Source: an uncultured Sedimentitalea sp. (GTDB taxonomy: Bacteria; Pseudomonadota; Alphaproteobacteria; Rhodobacterales; Rhodobacteraceae). From it: a DNA stretch of 64,000 bases. The DNA is taken from positions 620,001-684,000 of the forward strand of contig CANNGH010000001.1 in the NCBI GenBank assembly GCA_947504115.1, in the 5' to 3' direction. The position numbers and the translations under genes are program-made. Below are positions 16,810 to 25,359 of the stretch, in pieces. A model generated the notes under the pieces. It did no database searches. It saw nothing but the letters and a program-made list of their open reading frames with translations, and was not told the origin of the DNA. Each line of letters starts with the position of its first letter. The first letter of the stretch is position 1.

Positions 16810-17640
16810 TCAGGCCCACAGCGCCTCGGCGTGGAAGGCGATATGCTCCTCCATGAAAGTCGAGACGAAGAAGTAGCTGTGATCGTATCCCGGCTGCATG
16901 CGGAACGTCGCCTGCTGGCGGCGCTTGGCGATGGCGTTGGCCAGCGTTTCCGGGCGCAGCAGGTCGATGAACTGGTCATCGGTGCCGGTGTCGATCAGGA
17001 CGGGGCCGTCAAACCCCTTTTCCTGCATCAGCAGCGAGGCGTCGTGCTTTGCCCATTTGGTTTCATCGTCACCCAGATAGCCGGCGAACTGCTTGCGGCC
17101 CCAATCGGAACCGGTCGGGTTGCAGATCGGCGAAAAGGCCGAGACCGAGCGATACCGCCCCGGCAGGTTCATCGCCAGCGTCAGGGCGCCGTGTCCGCCC
17201 ATGGAATGGCCGGTGATCGCCTGGCGGTCCGCATCGATGGCGAACTTGTCGGCCAGCAGGGCGGGCAATTCGTCGGCGATATAATCCCACATGTTGAAAT
17301 GCGGCTTCCAGGGGTCCTGCGTGGCGTTGACGTAGAACCCGGCGCCCTTGCCCATATCGAAATCGTCGTGATCGGCGACATCGTCGCCGCGCGGCGAGGT
17401 GTCGGGAAAGACCAGCGCGATACCATGCTCGGCGGCCCAGCCCTGCGCTGCGGCCTTGGTCATGGCGTTTTCGTGGGTGCAGGTCAGGCCCGAAAGATAC
17501 CACAGCACCGGCACTTTTCCGCCGTTGGCCTCGGGCGGCAGGAACAGCCCGAAGGTCATGTCGCAGGCGCAGGCGGTCGAAGCGTGGCTGTAGACGCCCT
17601 GAACGCCGCCGAAACAGGTGTTTTCAGAGAGGGTTTCCAT
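16810..17640 (-). CDS. fghA: S-formylglutathione hydrolase
   Basis: A 276-residue esterase-D-family hydrolase. It cleaves S-formylglutathione to formate and glutathione, the second step of glutathione-dependent formaldehyde detoxification. The nucleophile serine is S146 in GHSMGG. The conserved [10 protein letters not shown] oxyanion region and the C-terminal GYDHSYFF histidine motif are present. The start has AAAAAGGAG upstream. The first enzyme, FrmA, lies about 2.8 kb away at 20458 in the same orientation, separated by three unrelated genes. Confidence 0.95.
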   Translation of the reverse strand: METLSENTCFGGVQGVYSHASTACACDMTFGLFLPPEANGGKVPVLWYLSGLTCTHENAMTKAAAQGWAAEHGIALVFPDTSPRGDDVADHDDFDMGKGAGFYVNATQDPWKPHFNMWDYIADELPALLADKFAIDADRQAITGHSMGGHGALTLAMNLPGRYRSVSAFSPICNPTGSDWGRKQFAGYLGDDETKWAKHDASLLMQEKGFDGPVLIDTGTDDQFIDLLRPETLANAIAKRRQQATFRMQPGYDHSYFFVSTFMEEHIAFHAEALWA

Positions 17641-17707
17641 GATGTCGCTCCTTTTTGAAGTGTTGCCCCATGGCTATCGGGCCGGAGCGCGCGCGTCCAG
17701 TGCGGGA

Positions 17708-17743
17708 GCCTCCGGCGGGGGTATTTGGGCGAAAGTGGAAAGA
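17708..17743. repeat. Intergenic repeat element, copy 1
   Basis: The stretch before the AEC transporter stop contains GCCTCCGGCG, then GGGGTATTTGGGCGAAAGTG, then GAAAGA. It closely matches 21665-21712, with GGGGTATTTNGG, AAANTGGAAAGA and an adjacent GC-rich block. Both lie immediately downstream of minus-strand genes, suggesting a repeated 3'-end element. Confidence 0.5.
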
Positions 17744-18670
17744 TCAGGCGGGGGTCACCAATGCGATGACGAGCGGGATGGTCACGATGGCAAGCGCGGT
17801 CGAAACCAGGATCGCCGCCGAAACCCGGTGCGGTGCCACGCCGTAATGCTGCGCCAGCATGTAGACGTTTCCCGCGACCGGCAAGGCGGCGGCGGAGATG
17901 ACGATCGTGGCGGAAAAGCTGTCCACGGGGAACAGCACGAGCACCCCCAGAGCGACGGCAGCGGGATGCAGGACCAGCTTGCACAGGCTGAGCCAGCCCG
18001 CGATCTGCAGGCGCTCGGCGGATTTGTCGGCCAGCGAGGCGCCAATGGCGAACAGGGCGCCGGGCGTCGCCGCGGCGCCGAGCAGCGTCAGGAAATCGTT
18101 CAGCGGCGTGGGGATCGGCACCCGGAGCGCCGACCAGAGCAAACCCAGCGAGATCGACACGATCATCGGGTTTTTCAGCAGGCCGAGACCGATGGTGCCG
18201 AATATCGCCGGCGTGATGTGCGAACGGGCGGCGGTGATCAGGATCACGATCAGCGACGAGAACACGATCAGGTCGGTTGCCAGCACCAGCATCATCGGCC
18301 CGATCGCCGCCTCGCCGAACAGCAGGGCGAACATCGGCAGGCCGAGAAAGCCGGTATTGCCGATCACCGCGCATTGCGCCTCGATCGCGGCAGTGGACAT
18401 GTCGAGCTGCCGCAGCATCGCCACGCCGGTGGCGATGGCATAGACCACAGCGCAGCCGAAGAGATAGCCCATGATCAGCGCGCCGTCGAAGACCCTCGCC
18501 AGCGGCAGATTCGCGGCAAAGCGGAACAGCATGGCCGACAGGGCGAAGTAGAACACGAACTTCGTCAGACAGGCCGTTGCTTCGGCTCGGAAAAAATGGA
18601 TACGCCCAGCGCCGTAGCCAAGGCCGATCAAAGCGAAAAACGGAAGCGTGCGCAGGAATATTTCGGCCAT
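17744..18670 (-). CDS. AEC family transporter (auxin efflux carrier-like)
   Basis: A 308-residue membrane protein with about ten hydrophobic helices and the family's duplicated five-helix organisation. It includes NTGFLGLPMF after the fourth helix and a matching second-half segment (PVAGNVYMLAQHYG). AEC transporters move malate, malonate or similar organic anions; the substrate here is unknown. The ATG at 18670 starts directly before the first helix; an in-frame ATG at 18700 adds ten residues. It follows fghA's promoter region and ends at the repeat element. Confidence 0.85.
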   Translation of the reverse strand: MAEIFLRTLPFFALIGLGYGAGRIHFFRAEATACLTKFVFYFALSAMLFRFAANLPLARVFDGALIMGYLFGCAVVYAIATGVAMLRQLDMSTAAIEAQCAVIGNTGFLGLPMFALLFGEAAIGPMMLVLATDLIVFSSLIVILITAARSHITPAIFGTIGLGLLKNPMIVSISLGLLWSALRVPIPTPLNDFLTLLGAAATPGALFAIGASLADKSAERLQIAGWLSLCKLVLHPAAVALGVLVLFPVDSFSATIVISAAALPVAGNVYMLAQHYGVAPHRVSAAILVSTALAIVTIPLVIALVTPA

Positions 18671-18710
18671 GGGCGAGGCGTAGCCGCTGATGCGGCGCAT
18701 CGCAAGCCGG

Positions 18711-19685
18711 TCAGCCGCTGCCGATCAGGATCCCGGCCGCCAGCACCAGCGCGCCGCCGAGCACCACCTGGAAGGCGGCGCGGAAAAACGGGGTTTCCAT
18801 ATACCGGTTCTGGATCCAGGCGATGGCCCAGAGTTCGAAGAACACGATGACGATGGCCAGCGCGGTGGCGGTCCAGAAATCGGTGATCAGATAGGGCAGC
18901 GCGTGACCGAGACCGCCCAGCGTCGTCATGACCCCCGACGCCAGCCCGCGTTTCACCGGCGAGCCGCGCCCCGAGAGTTCGCCATCGTCCGAGGCGGCCT
19001 CGGTAAAGCCCATCGAGATACCGGCCCCGACCGAGGCGGCGACACCGACGAGAAAGGTGGTCCAGGTATCATGGGTGGCGAAGGCGGTGGCGAAGATCGG
19101 TGCGAGGGTCGAGACGGACCCGTCCATCAGCCCCGCCAGACCCGGTTGCACCCATGTCAGGATGAACTGGCGGTGGGCGGCTGCGTCCTCGTCCGAGCGG
19201 GTATCCGCGTCAAGATGGGTGTCGGCCAGTTCGCCGGCGAGCGTCCGGTGACCGGCCTCGGCCGCGGCCAGATCGCCCAGCAGGCGGCGTGTTGCCGAAT
19301 CCGTAATGCGTTTTGCAGCGGTGAGGTAAAAGCGTTCCGCGTCACGCTCCATCATCGCGGCCTGTTCGCGGATGCGCTCGAGGCCGAGGTTTTCGATGAG
19401 CCAGACCGGTCGGCGGTTGTAGTAACCGGCGACGTGTTCGCGCCGGATCAGCGGGATCGTGGAGCCGAATCGGGTTTCGTGCAGATCGATCAGGCGGGCG
19501 CGATGGGTGTCCTCTTCCTCGGCCATGCCGTCGAACATCCGGGCGCTGGCGGGATAGTCGGCGCGCAAGCGCTCGGCATAGCCGCGATAGATGCGCGCGT
19601 CGTCCTCTTCGGACGAGATCGCCAGCGCAAGGATCTCCTGTTCGCTGAGATCCTTGAACCGTTTGCGTTGGGCGAGAAAGCGCAT
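18711..19685 (-). CDS. mbfA: Membrane-bound ferritin/iron exporter MbfA
   Basis: A 324-residue protein. An N-terminal rubrerythrin-type diiron domain (about 1-165) has ligand-type glutamates in AISSEEDDARIYRGYA, MAEEEDTHRARL and ERDAERFYL. A C-terminal VIT1-like membrane domain (about 170-324) has about five helices. In Agrobacterium and Bradyrhizobium, MbfA exports iron and protects against iron and peroxide stress under Irr control. A perfect inverted repeat of Irr-box type lies 11 bp upstream of the start (19696-19716), supporting the same regulation. Confidence 0.92.
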   Translation of the reverse strand: MRFLAQRKRFKDLSEQEILALAISSEEDDARIYRGYAERLRADYPASARMFDGMAEEEDTHRARLIDLHETRFGSTIPLIRREHVAGYYNRRPVWLIENLGLERIREQAAMMERDAERFYLTAAKRITDSATRRLLGDLAAAEAGHRTLAGELADTHLDADTRSDEDAAAHRQFILTWVQPGLAGLMDGSVSTLAPIFATAFATHDTWTTFLVGVAASVGAGISMGFTEAASDDGELSGRGSPVKRGLASGVMTTLGGLGHALPYLITDFWTATALAIVIVFFELWAIAWIQNRYMETPFFRAAFQVVLGGALVLAAGILIGSG

Positions 19686-19695
19686 GTGACACCAC

Positions 19696-19716
19696 AGATT
19701 AGAATAGTTCTAATCT
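19696..19716 (-). promoter_or_regulatory. Iron control element (Irr/ICE-type box)
   Basis: The arms AGATTAGAA and TTCTAATCT form a perfect 9-bp inverted repeat around a 3-nt spacer, ending 11 bp before the mbfA start. The core TTAGAA-N3-TTCTAA resembles the ICE motif bound by the iron-response regulator Irr in Rhizobiales and Rhodobacterales, where mbfA is a known target. Confidence 0.75.
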
Positions 19717-19743
19717 ACGGCGGTGGCGTCCGGGGCGCAAGGA

Positions 19744-20457
19744 TCAATCGATCCGGCGCACCAGCAACTGGTTGCCGTCGCCGCGCTTGGTCTCGAAAAC
19801 CTTGAGCGCGGCGACCAGATCGCTCAACTTGCGCTTGCCGAAGCTGCGCGTGTCGAAATCGGGATTGGCGGCGGTGATGAACTGGCCCAGCGGACCCAGC
19901 GCGTACCAGTCGTCATCCTGATCGATCGCATCCATCGCCTTGAGGATCAGGTCGCGCGCGTCGTTCAGCGATTTGCCGGTGGCCGTCGGCGGGTTCGTGG
20001 TGGGCTGTTCGGGCGCGGCGCTGTCGAGGTTTTCCAGATAGATGAACCGCTTGCACGCCTTGACGAAGGCGGCGGGGGTCTTGCGCATGCCCATGCCGAA
20101 CACATCCAGTCCCTGTTCGCGGATCCGGCTGGCCAGACGGGTGAAATCGCTGTCGGAACTGACGAGAACAAAGCCGTCGAACCGGCCCGAATGCATCAGG
20201 TCCATCGCGTCGATCACCAGCGCGATGTCACTGGCGTTCTTGCCGACGGTGTTGGCCGGCTGATGGTGCGGGACCAGACCGAATTCGGCCTGGACCCGCG
20301 ACCAGCCCGACATCTGCTGGCTGGAGAAATCGCCGTAACAGCGCCGCACCGATGCCTCGCCCAATGACGCGATCTCGTCGAAGATCGCCTTGGTATATTT
20401 GGGCGAGGTGTTGTCGGCGTCGATCAGGACGGCGAGAAGCGTGCTGCCGGCCGCCAT
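19744..20457 (-). CDS. NYN-domain (PIN-like) protein with C-terminal LOTUS/OST-HTH domain
   Basis: A 237-residue protein. The N-terminal NYN domain (about 5-145) has the acidic PIN-type pattern: AVLIDADNTSP, GKNASDIALVIDAMDL and VSSDSDFTRLASRIRE. A linker leads to a C-terminal OST-HTH/LOTUS domain (about 165-237) with SLNDARDLILKAMDAI and FGKRKLSDLVAAL. This architecture suggests an RNA-binding ribonuclease-like protein related to LabA/MARF1. The target is unknown. It lies 2 bp before frmA's stop codon region on the same strand. Confidence 0.85.
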   Translation of the reverse strand: MAAGSTLLAVLIDADNTSPKYTKAIFDEIASLGEASVRRCYGDFSSQQMSGWSRVQAEFGLVPHHQPANTVGKNASDIALVIDAMDLMHSGRFDGFVLVSSDSDFTRLASRIREQGLDVFGMGMRKTPAAFVKACKRFIYLENLDSAAPEQPTTNPPTATGKSLNDARDLILKAMDAIDQDDDWYALGPLGQFITAANPDFDTRSFGKRKLSDLVAALKVFETKRGDGNQLLVRRID

Positions 20458-21585
20458 TCAGTACAACACGACCGAGCGGATGGATTCGCCTTTGCGCAGC
20501 AGTTCGAACCCGTCGTTGATTTCGTCCAGCTTGAGGGTGTGGGTGATCATCGGGTCGATCTCGATCTTGCCCTGCATGTACCAATCGACGATCTTGGGAA
20601 CGTCCGTGCGCCCGCGCGCGCCGCCAAAGGCCGTGCCTTTCCACGTGCGGCCGGTGACCAGCTGGAAGGGGCGGGTGGAAATCTCGGCCCCGGCGGGCGC
20701 GACGCCGATGATGACGGATTCGCCCCAGCCGCGATGGCAGGCCTCAAGCGCCTGGCGCATGACGGTGACGTTGCCGGTGCAGTCGAACGTGTAGTCGCAG
20801 CCGCCGATCTGGTCGAAAGGCGTCTTGGTCATGTTCACCAGATGCTCGACGATGTTGTCCACGTCCCTGGGGTTGACGAAATGGGTCATGCCGAAGCGGT
20901 TGCCCCATTCCTCGCGCTCGGGATTGATGTCGACGCCGATGATCATGTCCGCCCCGGCCATGCGCAGCCCCTGGATCACGTTGAGGCCGATGCCGCCGAG
21001 ACCGAAGACCGCGCACTTGGCGCCCTGTTCCACCTTGGCGGTGTTCAGCACCGCGCCCACGCCGGTGGTCACGCCGCAGCCGACATAGCAGATCTTGTCG
21101 AACGGTGCGTCGGAATCGATCTTGGCCAGCGCGATCTCGGGCATCACGGTGTGGTTGGCGAAGGTCGAGCAGCCCATGTAGTGGTAGATCGGCGTGCCAT
21201 CCAGCATGCTGAACCGGGTGGTGCCGTCGGGCATCAGACCTTTGCCCTGGGTCGCGCGGATCGCGGTGCAGAGGTTGGTCTTTTGCGACAGGCAGGACGC
21301 ACATTCGCGGCATTCGGGCGTGTAGAGCGGAATGACGTGATCGCCCGGTTTCAGGCTGGTGACGCCTTCGCCGACCTCTTGCACGATGCCGGCGCCCTCA
21401 TGGCCCAGAATCGACGGGAACAGACCCTCGGGATCGTCGCCCGACAGGGTGAATTCGTCGGTATGGCAGATGCCGGTGGCCTTGAGTTCCACCAGAACCT
21501 CGCCCGCCTTGGGGCCTTCGAGGTTCACATCCATGATTTCCAGCGGTTTGCCGGCCTCCAGGGCCACGGCGGCACGTGTGCGCAT
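20458..21585 (-). CDS. frmA: S-(hydroxymethyl)glutathione dehydrogenase / class III alcohol dehydrogenase
   Basis: A 375-residue zinc-dependent dehydrogenase oxidising S-hydroxymethylglutathione to S-formylglutathione with NAD. It has catalytic-zinc ligands in GICHTDEF and LGHEGAGIV, structural-zinc cysteines in [16 protein letters not shown], and the nucleotide-binding [12 protein letters not shown]. The ATG at 21585 has AAGGAGAG upstream. A frame continuing upstream to 22188 is antisense-like readthrough, not a fusion. It partners functionally with fghA at 16810. Confidence 0.96.
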   Translation of the reverse strand: MRTRAAVALEAGKPLEIMDVNLEGPKAGEVLVELKATGICHTDEFTLSGDDPEGLFPSILGHEGAGIVQEVGEGVTSLKPGDHVIPLYTPECRECASCLSQKTNLCTAIRATQGKGLMPDGTTRFSMLDGTPIYHYMGCSTFANHTVMPEIALAKIDSDAPFDKICYVGCGVTTGVGAVLNTAKVEQGAKCAVFGLGGIGLNVIQGLRMAGADMIIGVDINPEREEWGNRFGMTHFVNPRDVDNIVEHLVNMTKTPFDQIGGCDYTFDCTGNVTVMRQALEACHRGWGESVIIGVAPAGAEISTRPFQLVTGRTWKGTAFGGARGRTDVPKIVDWYMQGKIEIDPMITHTLKLDEINDGFELLRKGESIRSVVLY

Positions 21586-21664
21586 GATACTCTCCTTGGG
21601 ATCGCGTTTGGCAAAGAACCTGCGACAATCGGAAGGGGGTTGCAACCGCGCAATTCGTGGCGCT

Positions 21665-21712
21665 GGGGGCGCTGCCCCCAGACCCCCGGGGTATTTCGGG
21701 AAAATGGAAAGA
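21665..21712. repeat. Intergenic repeat element, copy 2, with hairpin
   Basis: GGGGGC (21665-21670) pairs with GCCCCC (21674-21679), followed by GACCCCCGGGGTATTTCGGG and AAAATGGAAAGA. It shares the GGGGTATTTNGG...TGGAAAGA core with 17708-17743. It lies between the TetR gene's stop and frmA's start, at the 3' end of the minus-strand paa operon, and may act as a terminator. Confidence 0.55.
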
Positions 21713-21731
21713 AGGGCGGGAGGCGCCTTGC

Positions 21732-22307
21732 TCAAGCGGGGATGGAGTCCAGCCCGCCGCGGACGAAATCGGCGACAAGATCGGCGTATTCGGCGCGACT
21801 CAGTCCCTTGCCGGGGCGGTTCCACATGTAGAACCAGTTGAGGATGCCGAAGATCGACATGGTGGCGGCGCGCAACCGGTCGGCGTCGAGGTCCGGGCGC
21901 CGGGCGCGCACGGCGTCGGTCATGATTGTCACCAGCCGGCGTTGCAACGCGATCAATGGCGCCTGCATGTCGGGCGGCAGGGTGGCGAGCGCGTCCAGTT
22001 GCAGCTTGTGTTCGGCATCCGCATCGGCATAGGCCATCAGGATCGCGTGGATCAGACCATCCATGCCGCCGGGGCGCGCGGTTTCGACGACATCCACCAG
22101 ATCGGACAGGTGGGTGTTCAGGATGTCGAACAGCAGCGCCTCCTTGCCGTCGTAATAATGGTAGATCAGCGCCTTGGACACGCCGCAATTGCGCGCCGCG
22201 CCGGTCATCGAGGCACGGTCATAGCCGTGTTGCGCGAAATAGCGCGCCGCGCCCTTGCGCAGGACGGCGCGTTTGGCGTCGTGGTCCCGCGCGAGGCCGC
22301 GGGCCAT
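21732..22307 (-). CDS. paaR: TetR-family regulator, probable phenylacetate regulator
   Basis: A 191-residue TetR protein. The N-terminal helix-turn-helix domain (about 15-60) contains [20 protein letters not shown] and [17 protein letters not shown]. The C-terminal ligand-binding domain is helical. Its start overlaps the paaK stop (TGATG), so it is cotranscribed with the phenylacetate genes and probably controls them, as PaaR-type TetR regulators do elsewhere. A candidate operator lies between paaI and paaZ (25282-25295). The symbol is given by context. Confidence 0.72.
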   Translation of the reverse strand: MARGLARDHDAKRAVLRKGAARYFAQHGYDRASMTGAARNCGVSKALIYHYYDGKEALLFDILNTHLSDLVDVVETARPGGMDGLIHAILMAYADADAEHKLQLDALATLPPDMQAPLIALQRRLVTIMTDAVRARRPDLDADRLRAATMSIFGILNWFYMWNRPGKGLSRAEYADLVADFVRGGLDSIPA

Positions 22308-23617
22308 CAGGATTTGGGGCGGTTGTCGATGATGCGCACCGCCTTGCCCTGGCTGCGTTCGATGCCGCCGGGATCGGCGACATGCACCACCACCGTCACG
22401 CCGACCGTGCGCTTGATCCGCGCGCGCAGTTCCGCGGCGGCCTTTTCCCGCAGTTCGGGCGCGGTAAAGGTTTGCGAGCATTCCACCATGACGTGCAGTT
22501 CGTCCAGGCGGCCGGGGCGGGACAGTTCGATCTGGAAATGCGGCGCGAGGCCGGCGACGGTGATCAACTGCTCTTCGATCTGGGTGGGAAAGACGTTGAC
22601 GCCGCGCAGGATGATCATGTCGTCGCTGCGCCCCGTGACCTTTTCCATCCGCCGCATGGTGCGCGCGGTGCCCGGCAGCAGGCGGGTCAGGTCGCGGGTG
22701 CGGTAGCGGATGATCGGAAACGCCTCTTTCGTGAGCGAGGTGAAGACCAGTTCGCCCCGCTCGCCCTCGGCCACCGGTTGGCCGGTTTCGGGGTCGATGA
22801 TCTCGGGGTAGAAGTGATCCTCCCAGATGTGCAGCCCGTCCTTGGTTTCGACGCATTCCATCGAAACGCCCGGCCCCATCACCTCGGAGAGGCCATAGAT
22901 ATCGACGGCATGCATGTCGAAGGCCTGCTCGATCTCCTGCCGCATGGCGTTGGTCCAGGGCTCGGCCCCGAAAATCCCGACGTCGAGCGAGCTTTGCCGC
23001 GGGTCAAGCCCTTCGCGCGCGTATTCGTCGAGGATCGACAGCGCGTAGGAGGGGGTGACGGTGATGCCCTTGGGCTGGAAATCGCGGATCAGGCGCACCT
23101 GGCGTTCGGTCATTCCCCCCGAGACCGGAACCGTGGACAACCCCAGCGCATCGGCGCCGAGATGGATGCCCAAGCCTCCGGTGAACAACCCGTAGCCATA
23201 GGCGTTGTGCAGCATGTCGCCGGGGCGCAGCCCCGCCGCGCGCAGCGAGCGCCCGACAACCTCGCCCCAATTGTCCAGATCGCCCTGGGTATATCCCACC
23301 ACGGTCGGCTGCCCGGTGGTGCCCGAGGACGCATGGACGCGGCGCAGTTTCTCGCGCGGGACGGCGAACATGTTGAAAGGGTAATTGTCGCGCAGGTCCT
23401 GTTTCACCGTGAACGGAAATTTCGCCAGATCCTCCATGGTTTTCAGGCCGTCGGGATGCACGCCGGCCTTGTCGAACGCTTCCTTGTAGAACGGCACGTT
23501 GTCATAGGCGTGATTGAGCGACCATTTCAGCCGTTCGACCTGCACGGCGTTCAGTTCGTCGCGGCTGGCGGTCTCGATCGGGTCGAGATCGCCGGGACGG
23601 GGGGAGAGATCTTTCAT
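22307..23617 (-). CDS. paaK: Phenylacetate-CoA ligase
   Basis: A 436-residue adenylate-forming enzyme activating phenylacetate with ATP and CoA. The AMP-binding motif HASSGTTGQPTVVGYT is present, along with YGLSEVMGPGV and the C-terminal GRSDDMIILRGVNVFPTQIEE. Length and sequence fit PaaK. The start at 23617 overlaps the stop of the thiolase gene (ATGA). It follows paaI-thiolase in a coupled run that ends with the TetR regulator. Confidence 0.96.
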   Translation of the reverse strand: MKDLSPRPGDLDPIETASRDELNAVQVERLKWSLNHAYDNVPFYKEAFDKAGVHPDGLKTMEDLAKFPFTVKQDLRDNYPFNMFAVPREKLRRVHASSGTTGQPTVVGYTQGDLDNWGEVVGRSLRAAGLRPGDMLHNAYGYGLFTGGLGIHLGADALGLSTVPVSGGMTERQVRLIRDFQPKGITVTPSYALSILDEYAREGLDPRQSSLDVGIFGAEPWTNAMRQEIEQAFDMHAVDIYGLSEVMGPGVSMECVETKDGLHIWEDHFYPEIIDPETGQPVAEGERGELVFTSLTKEAFPIIRYRTRDLTRLLPGTARTMRRMEKVTGRSDDMIILRGVNVFPTQIEEQLITVAGLAPHFQIELSRPGRLDELHVMVECSQTFTAPELREKAAAELRARIKRTVGVTVVVHVADPGGIERSQGKAVRIIDNRPKS

Positions 23618-24810
23618 CAGGCTTTCTCCAGCAGCAATGCGATACCCTGGCCGACGCCGATGCACATGGTGCAGATGGCGCGGCCGAGGTCGTTTTCGGT
23701 CATGGTCAACGACGCGGTCAGCGCCAGTCGTATGCCCGACATGCCCAACGGATGGCCGAGCGCGATGGCGCCGCCATTCGGATTCACATGGTCCGCATCG
23801 TCGGGCAGGCCGAGGCGGCGCAGCACCGCCAGCCCCTGCGCGGCAAAGGCTTCGTTCAGTTCGATCAGGTCGATGTCGCCGATTCCCAGCCCGTGCCGCT
23901 CCAGCAGCATTTCGGTGGCGGGGGCGGGGCCCATGCCCATGATCCGGGGCGGCACGCCCGCCGTTGCCATGCCCGCGATCCGGGCACGGGGCGTCAGGCC
24001 ATATTTTTTCACCGCCGCCTCGGAGGCAACGATCACCGCCGCCGCGCCGTCATTGACGCCCGAGGCATTGCCCGCCGTCACGCTGCCGCCGTCGCGGAAC
24101 GGGGTGGGCAGGCTGGCCAGCTTTTCCAGCGTGGTCTGGCGCGGGTGTTCGTCGGTATCGACCACGCGCGGTTCGCCCTTGCGCTGCGGAATGGAGACGG
24201 GGACGATCTCGCGCGCCATGCGGCCACTATCGATGGCGGCCAGCGCGCGGGTTTGCGAGCGCAGGGCGAAGGCGTCCTGATCCGCGCGCGAGATATCGTA
24301 ATCGGCGGCGACGTTCTCGGCGGTTTCCGGCATCGAATCGGTGCCGAAATGCGCGTGCAGGGCGCGGTTGACGAAGCGCCATCCGATGGTGGTGTCGTAG
24401 ATCTCGGCCTTGCGGGAAAAGGCGGTTTCGGCCTTGGGCATGACCAGTGGCGCGCGGCTCATGCTTTCGACGCCGGAGGCGATCACCAGTTCGGCCTCGC
24501 CACAGCGCACCATGCGCGCGGCCGATCCGATGGCGTCCAGACCCGAACCGCACAACCGGTTGATCGTGGCACCCGGCACCGTATCGGGCAGCCCCGCCAG
24601 CAGCACCGCCATGCGCGCGACGTTGCGGTTGTCCTCGCCCGCCTGATTGGCGCAGCCGGCCAGCACCTCGTCCACCTGCAGGCCGTTGTGATCGGCCGTC
24701 ACGGCCTTGATCACATGGGCCAGCATGTCGTCGGGGCGCACCGATGCCAACGCGCCGCCATAACGGCCGATGGGGGTGCGGATACCGTCGCAGAGATAGG
24801 CGTTCGTCAT
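23617..24810 (-). CDS. paaJ: 3-oxoadipyl-CoA thiolase
   Basis: A 397-residue thiolase. The nucleophile is C87 in NRLCGSGLDA, with NEAFA, GGAIALGHPLG and the second active-site cysteine in CIGVGQG. The N-terminus (YLCDGIRTPIGRYGGAL) is characteristic of beta-ketoadipyl-CoA thiolases (PaaJ/PcaF), which make succinyl-CoA and acetyl-CoA at the end of the phenylacetate or beta-ketoadipate pathway. Context favours PaaJ. The stop overlaps paaK, and the start overlaps the paaI stop. Confidence 0.92.
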   Translation of the reverse strand: MTNAYLCDGIRTPIGRYGGALASVRPDDMLAHVIKAVTADHNGLQVDEVLAGCANQAGEDNRNVARMAVLLAGLPDTVPGATINRLCGSGLDAIGSAARMVRCGEAELVIASGVESMSRAPLVMPKAETAFSRKAEIYDTTIGWRFVNRALHAHFGTDSMPETAENVAADYDISRADQDAFALRSQTRALAAIDSGRMAREIVPVSIPQRKGEPRVVDTDEHPRQTTLEKLASLPTPFRDGGSVTAGNASGVNDGAAAVIVASEAAVKKYGLTPRARIAGMATAGVPPRIMGMGPAPATEMLLERHGLGIGDIDLIELNEAFAAQGLAVLRRLGLPDDADHVNPNGGAIALGHPLGMSGIRLALTASLTMTENDLGRAICTMCIGVGQGIALLLEKA

Positions 24811-25241
24811 GGGGTCTCCTCGTCGAAAAGCTGGCCCTTGATGGTGCGGGACAGGCCGCGGAACAATGCCACCTTGCGCCCGTCGGCCCCGGTGACGGTG
24901 ACATCATACACGCCGGACCGCCCGTTGCGGGACGATTCGATGGCGATGGCCGTCAGGTGTTCGTTGGGCTTGCCGGGCGACAGGTAGGTGATCGTGTTCT
25001 GTTGCGCGACCGTCACCGCGTTGTAACTGTTGCAGGCAAAGGCAAAGGCGCTGTCGGCGAGCGCGAAAATATAGCCGCCATGGCAGATCGCGTGGCCGTT
25101 CAGATGATGGTCCCGAACCTGAAACGACAGGGTTGCCGTGCCGGGACCGACGGCGTCCAGCGTCATGCCCAGCCATTTCGAGGCCGCGTCGTTGGCCCAC
25201 ATGGCGTCGGCACTGCGCTCTGCGCGCGCTTGCGGTGTCAT
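24807..25241 (-). CDS. paaI: Phenylacetyl-CoA-pathway thioesterase PaaI
   Basis: A 144-residue hotdog-fold thioesterase. It releases CoA from dead-end ring-hydroxylated phenylacetyl-CoA intermediates. The HGGYIFALADSAFAFACNSY motif is typical of PaaI. It is the first gene of the minus-strand run paaI-paaJ-paaK-paaR and divergent from paaZ across 118 bp containing a candidate operator. Confidence 0.93.
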   Translation of the reverse strand: MTPQARAERSADAMWANDAASKWLGMTLDAVGPGTATLSFQVRDHHLNGHAICHGGYIFALADSAFAFACNSYNAVTVAQQNTITYLSPGKPNEHLTAIAIESSRNGRSGVYDVTVTGADGRKVALFRGLSRTIKGQLFDEETP

Positions 25242-25281
25242 GGCGACTCCTCTCCCCGGTCACCGGCGCAGACTGCACAAA

Positions 25282-25295
25282 ACCGACCAACCGGT
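25282..25295. promoter_or_regulatory. Candidate TetR (PaaR) operator between paaI and paaZ
   Basis: ACCG (25282-25285) and CGGT (25292-25295) form an inverted repeat around six bases. An overlapping GACC-N4-GGTC begins at 25285. It lies in the divergent promoter region, 41 bp from paaI and 65 bp from paaZ. ACCG/CGGT half-sites are common in operators of TetR regulators of acyl-CoA catabolism. Confidence 0.45.
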
Positions 25296-25359
25296 CAAGA
25301 GTATTGATTTCCGTAGCGGAACAGGTCATGTTTCACGGACCCAGACACAGGAGCGGACC

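Noticed and set aside
20458-22188. frmA extended upstream as a 576-residue fusion
   Set aside because: The extra 200 codons are an off-frame read of the TetR gene; frmA has its own ATG at 21585 with AAGGAGAG upstream and normal length.
21926-24280. A 784-codon plus-strand frame across paaR-paaK-paaJ
   Set aside because: It runs through three well-supported minus-strand genes and has shadow composition.
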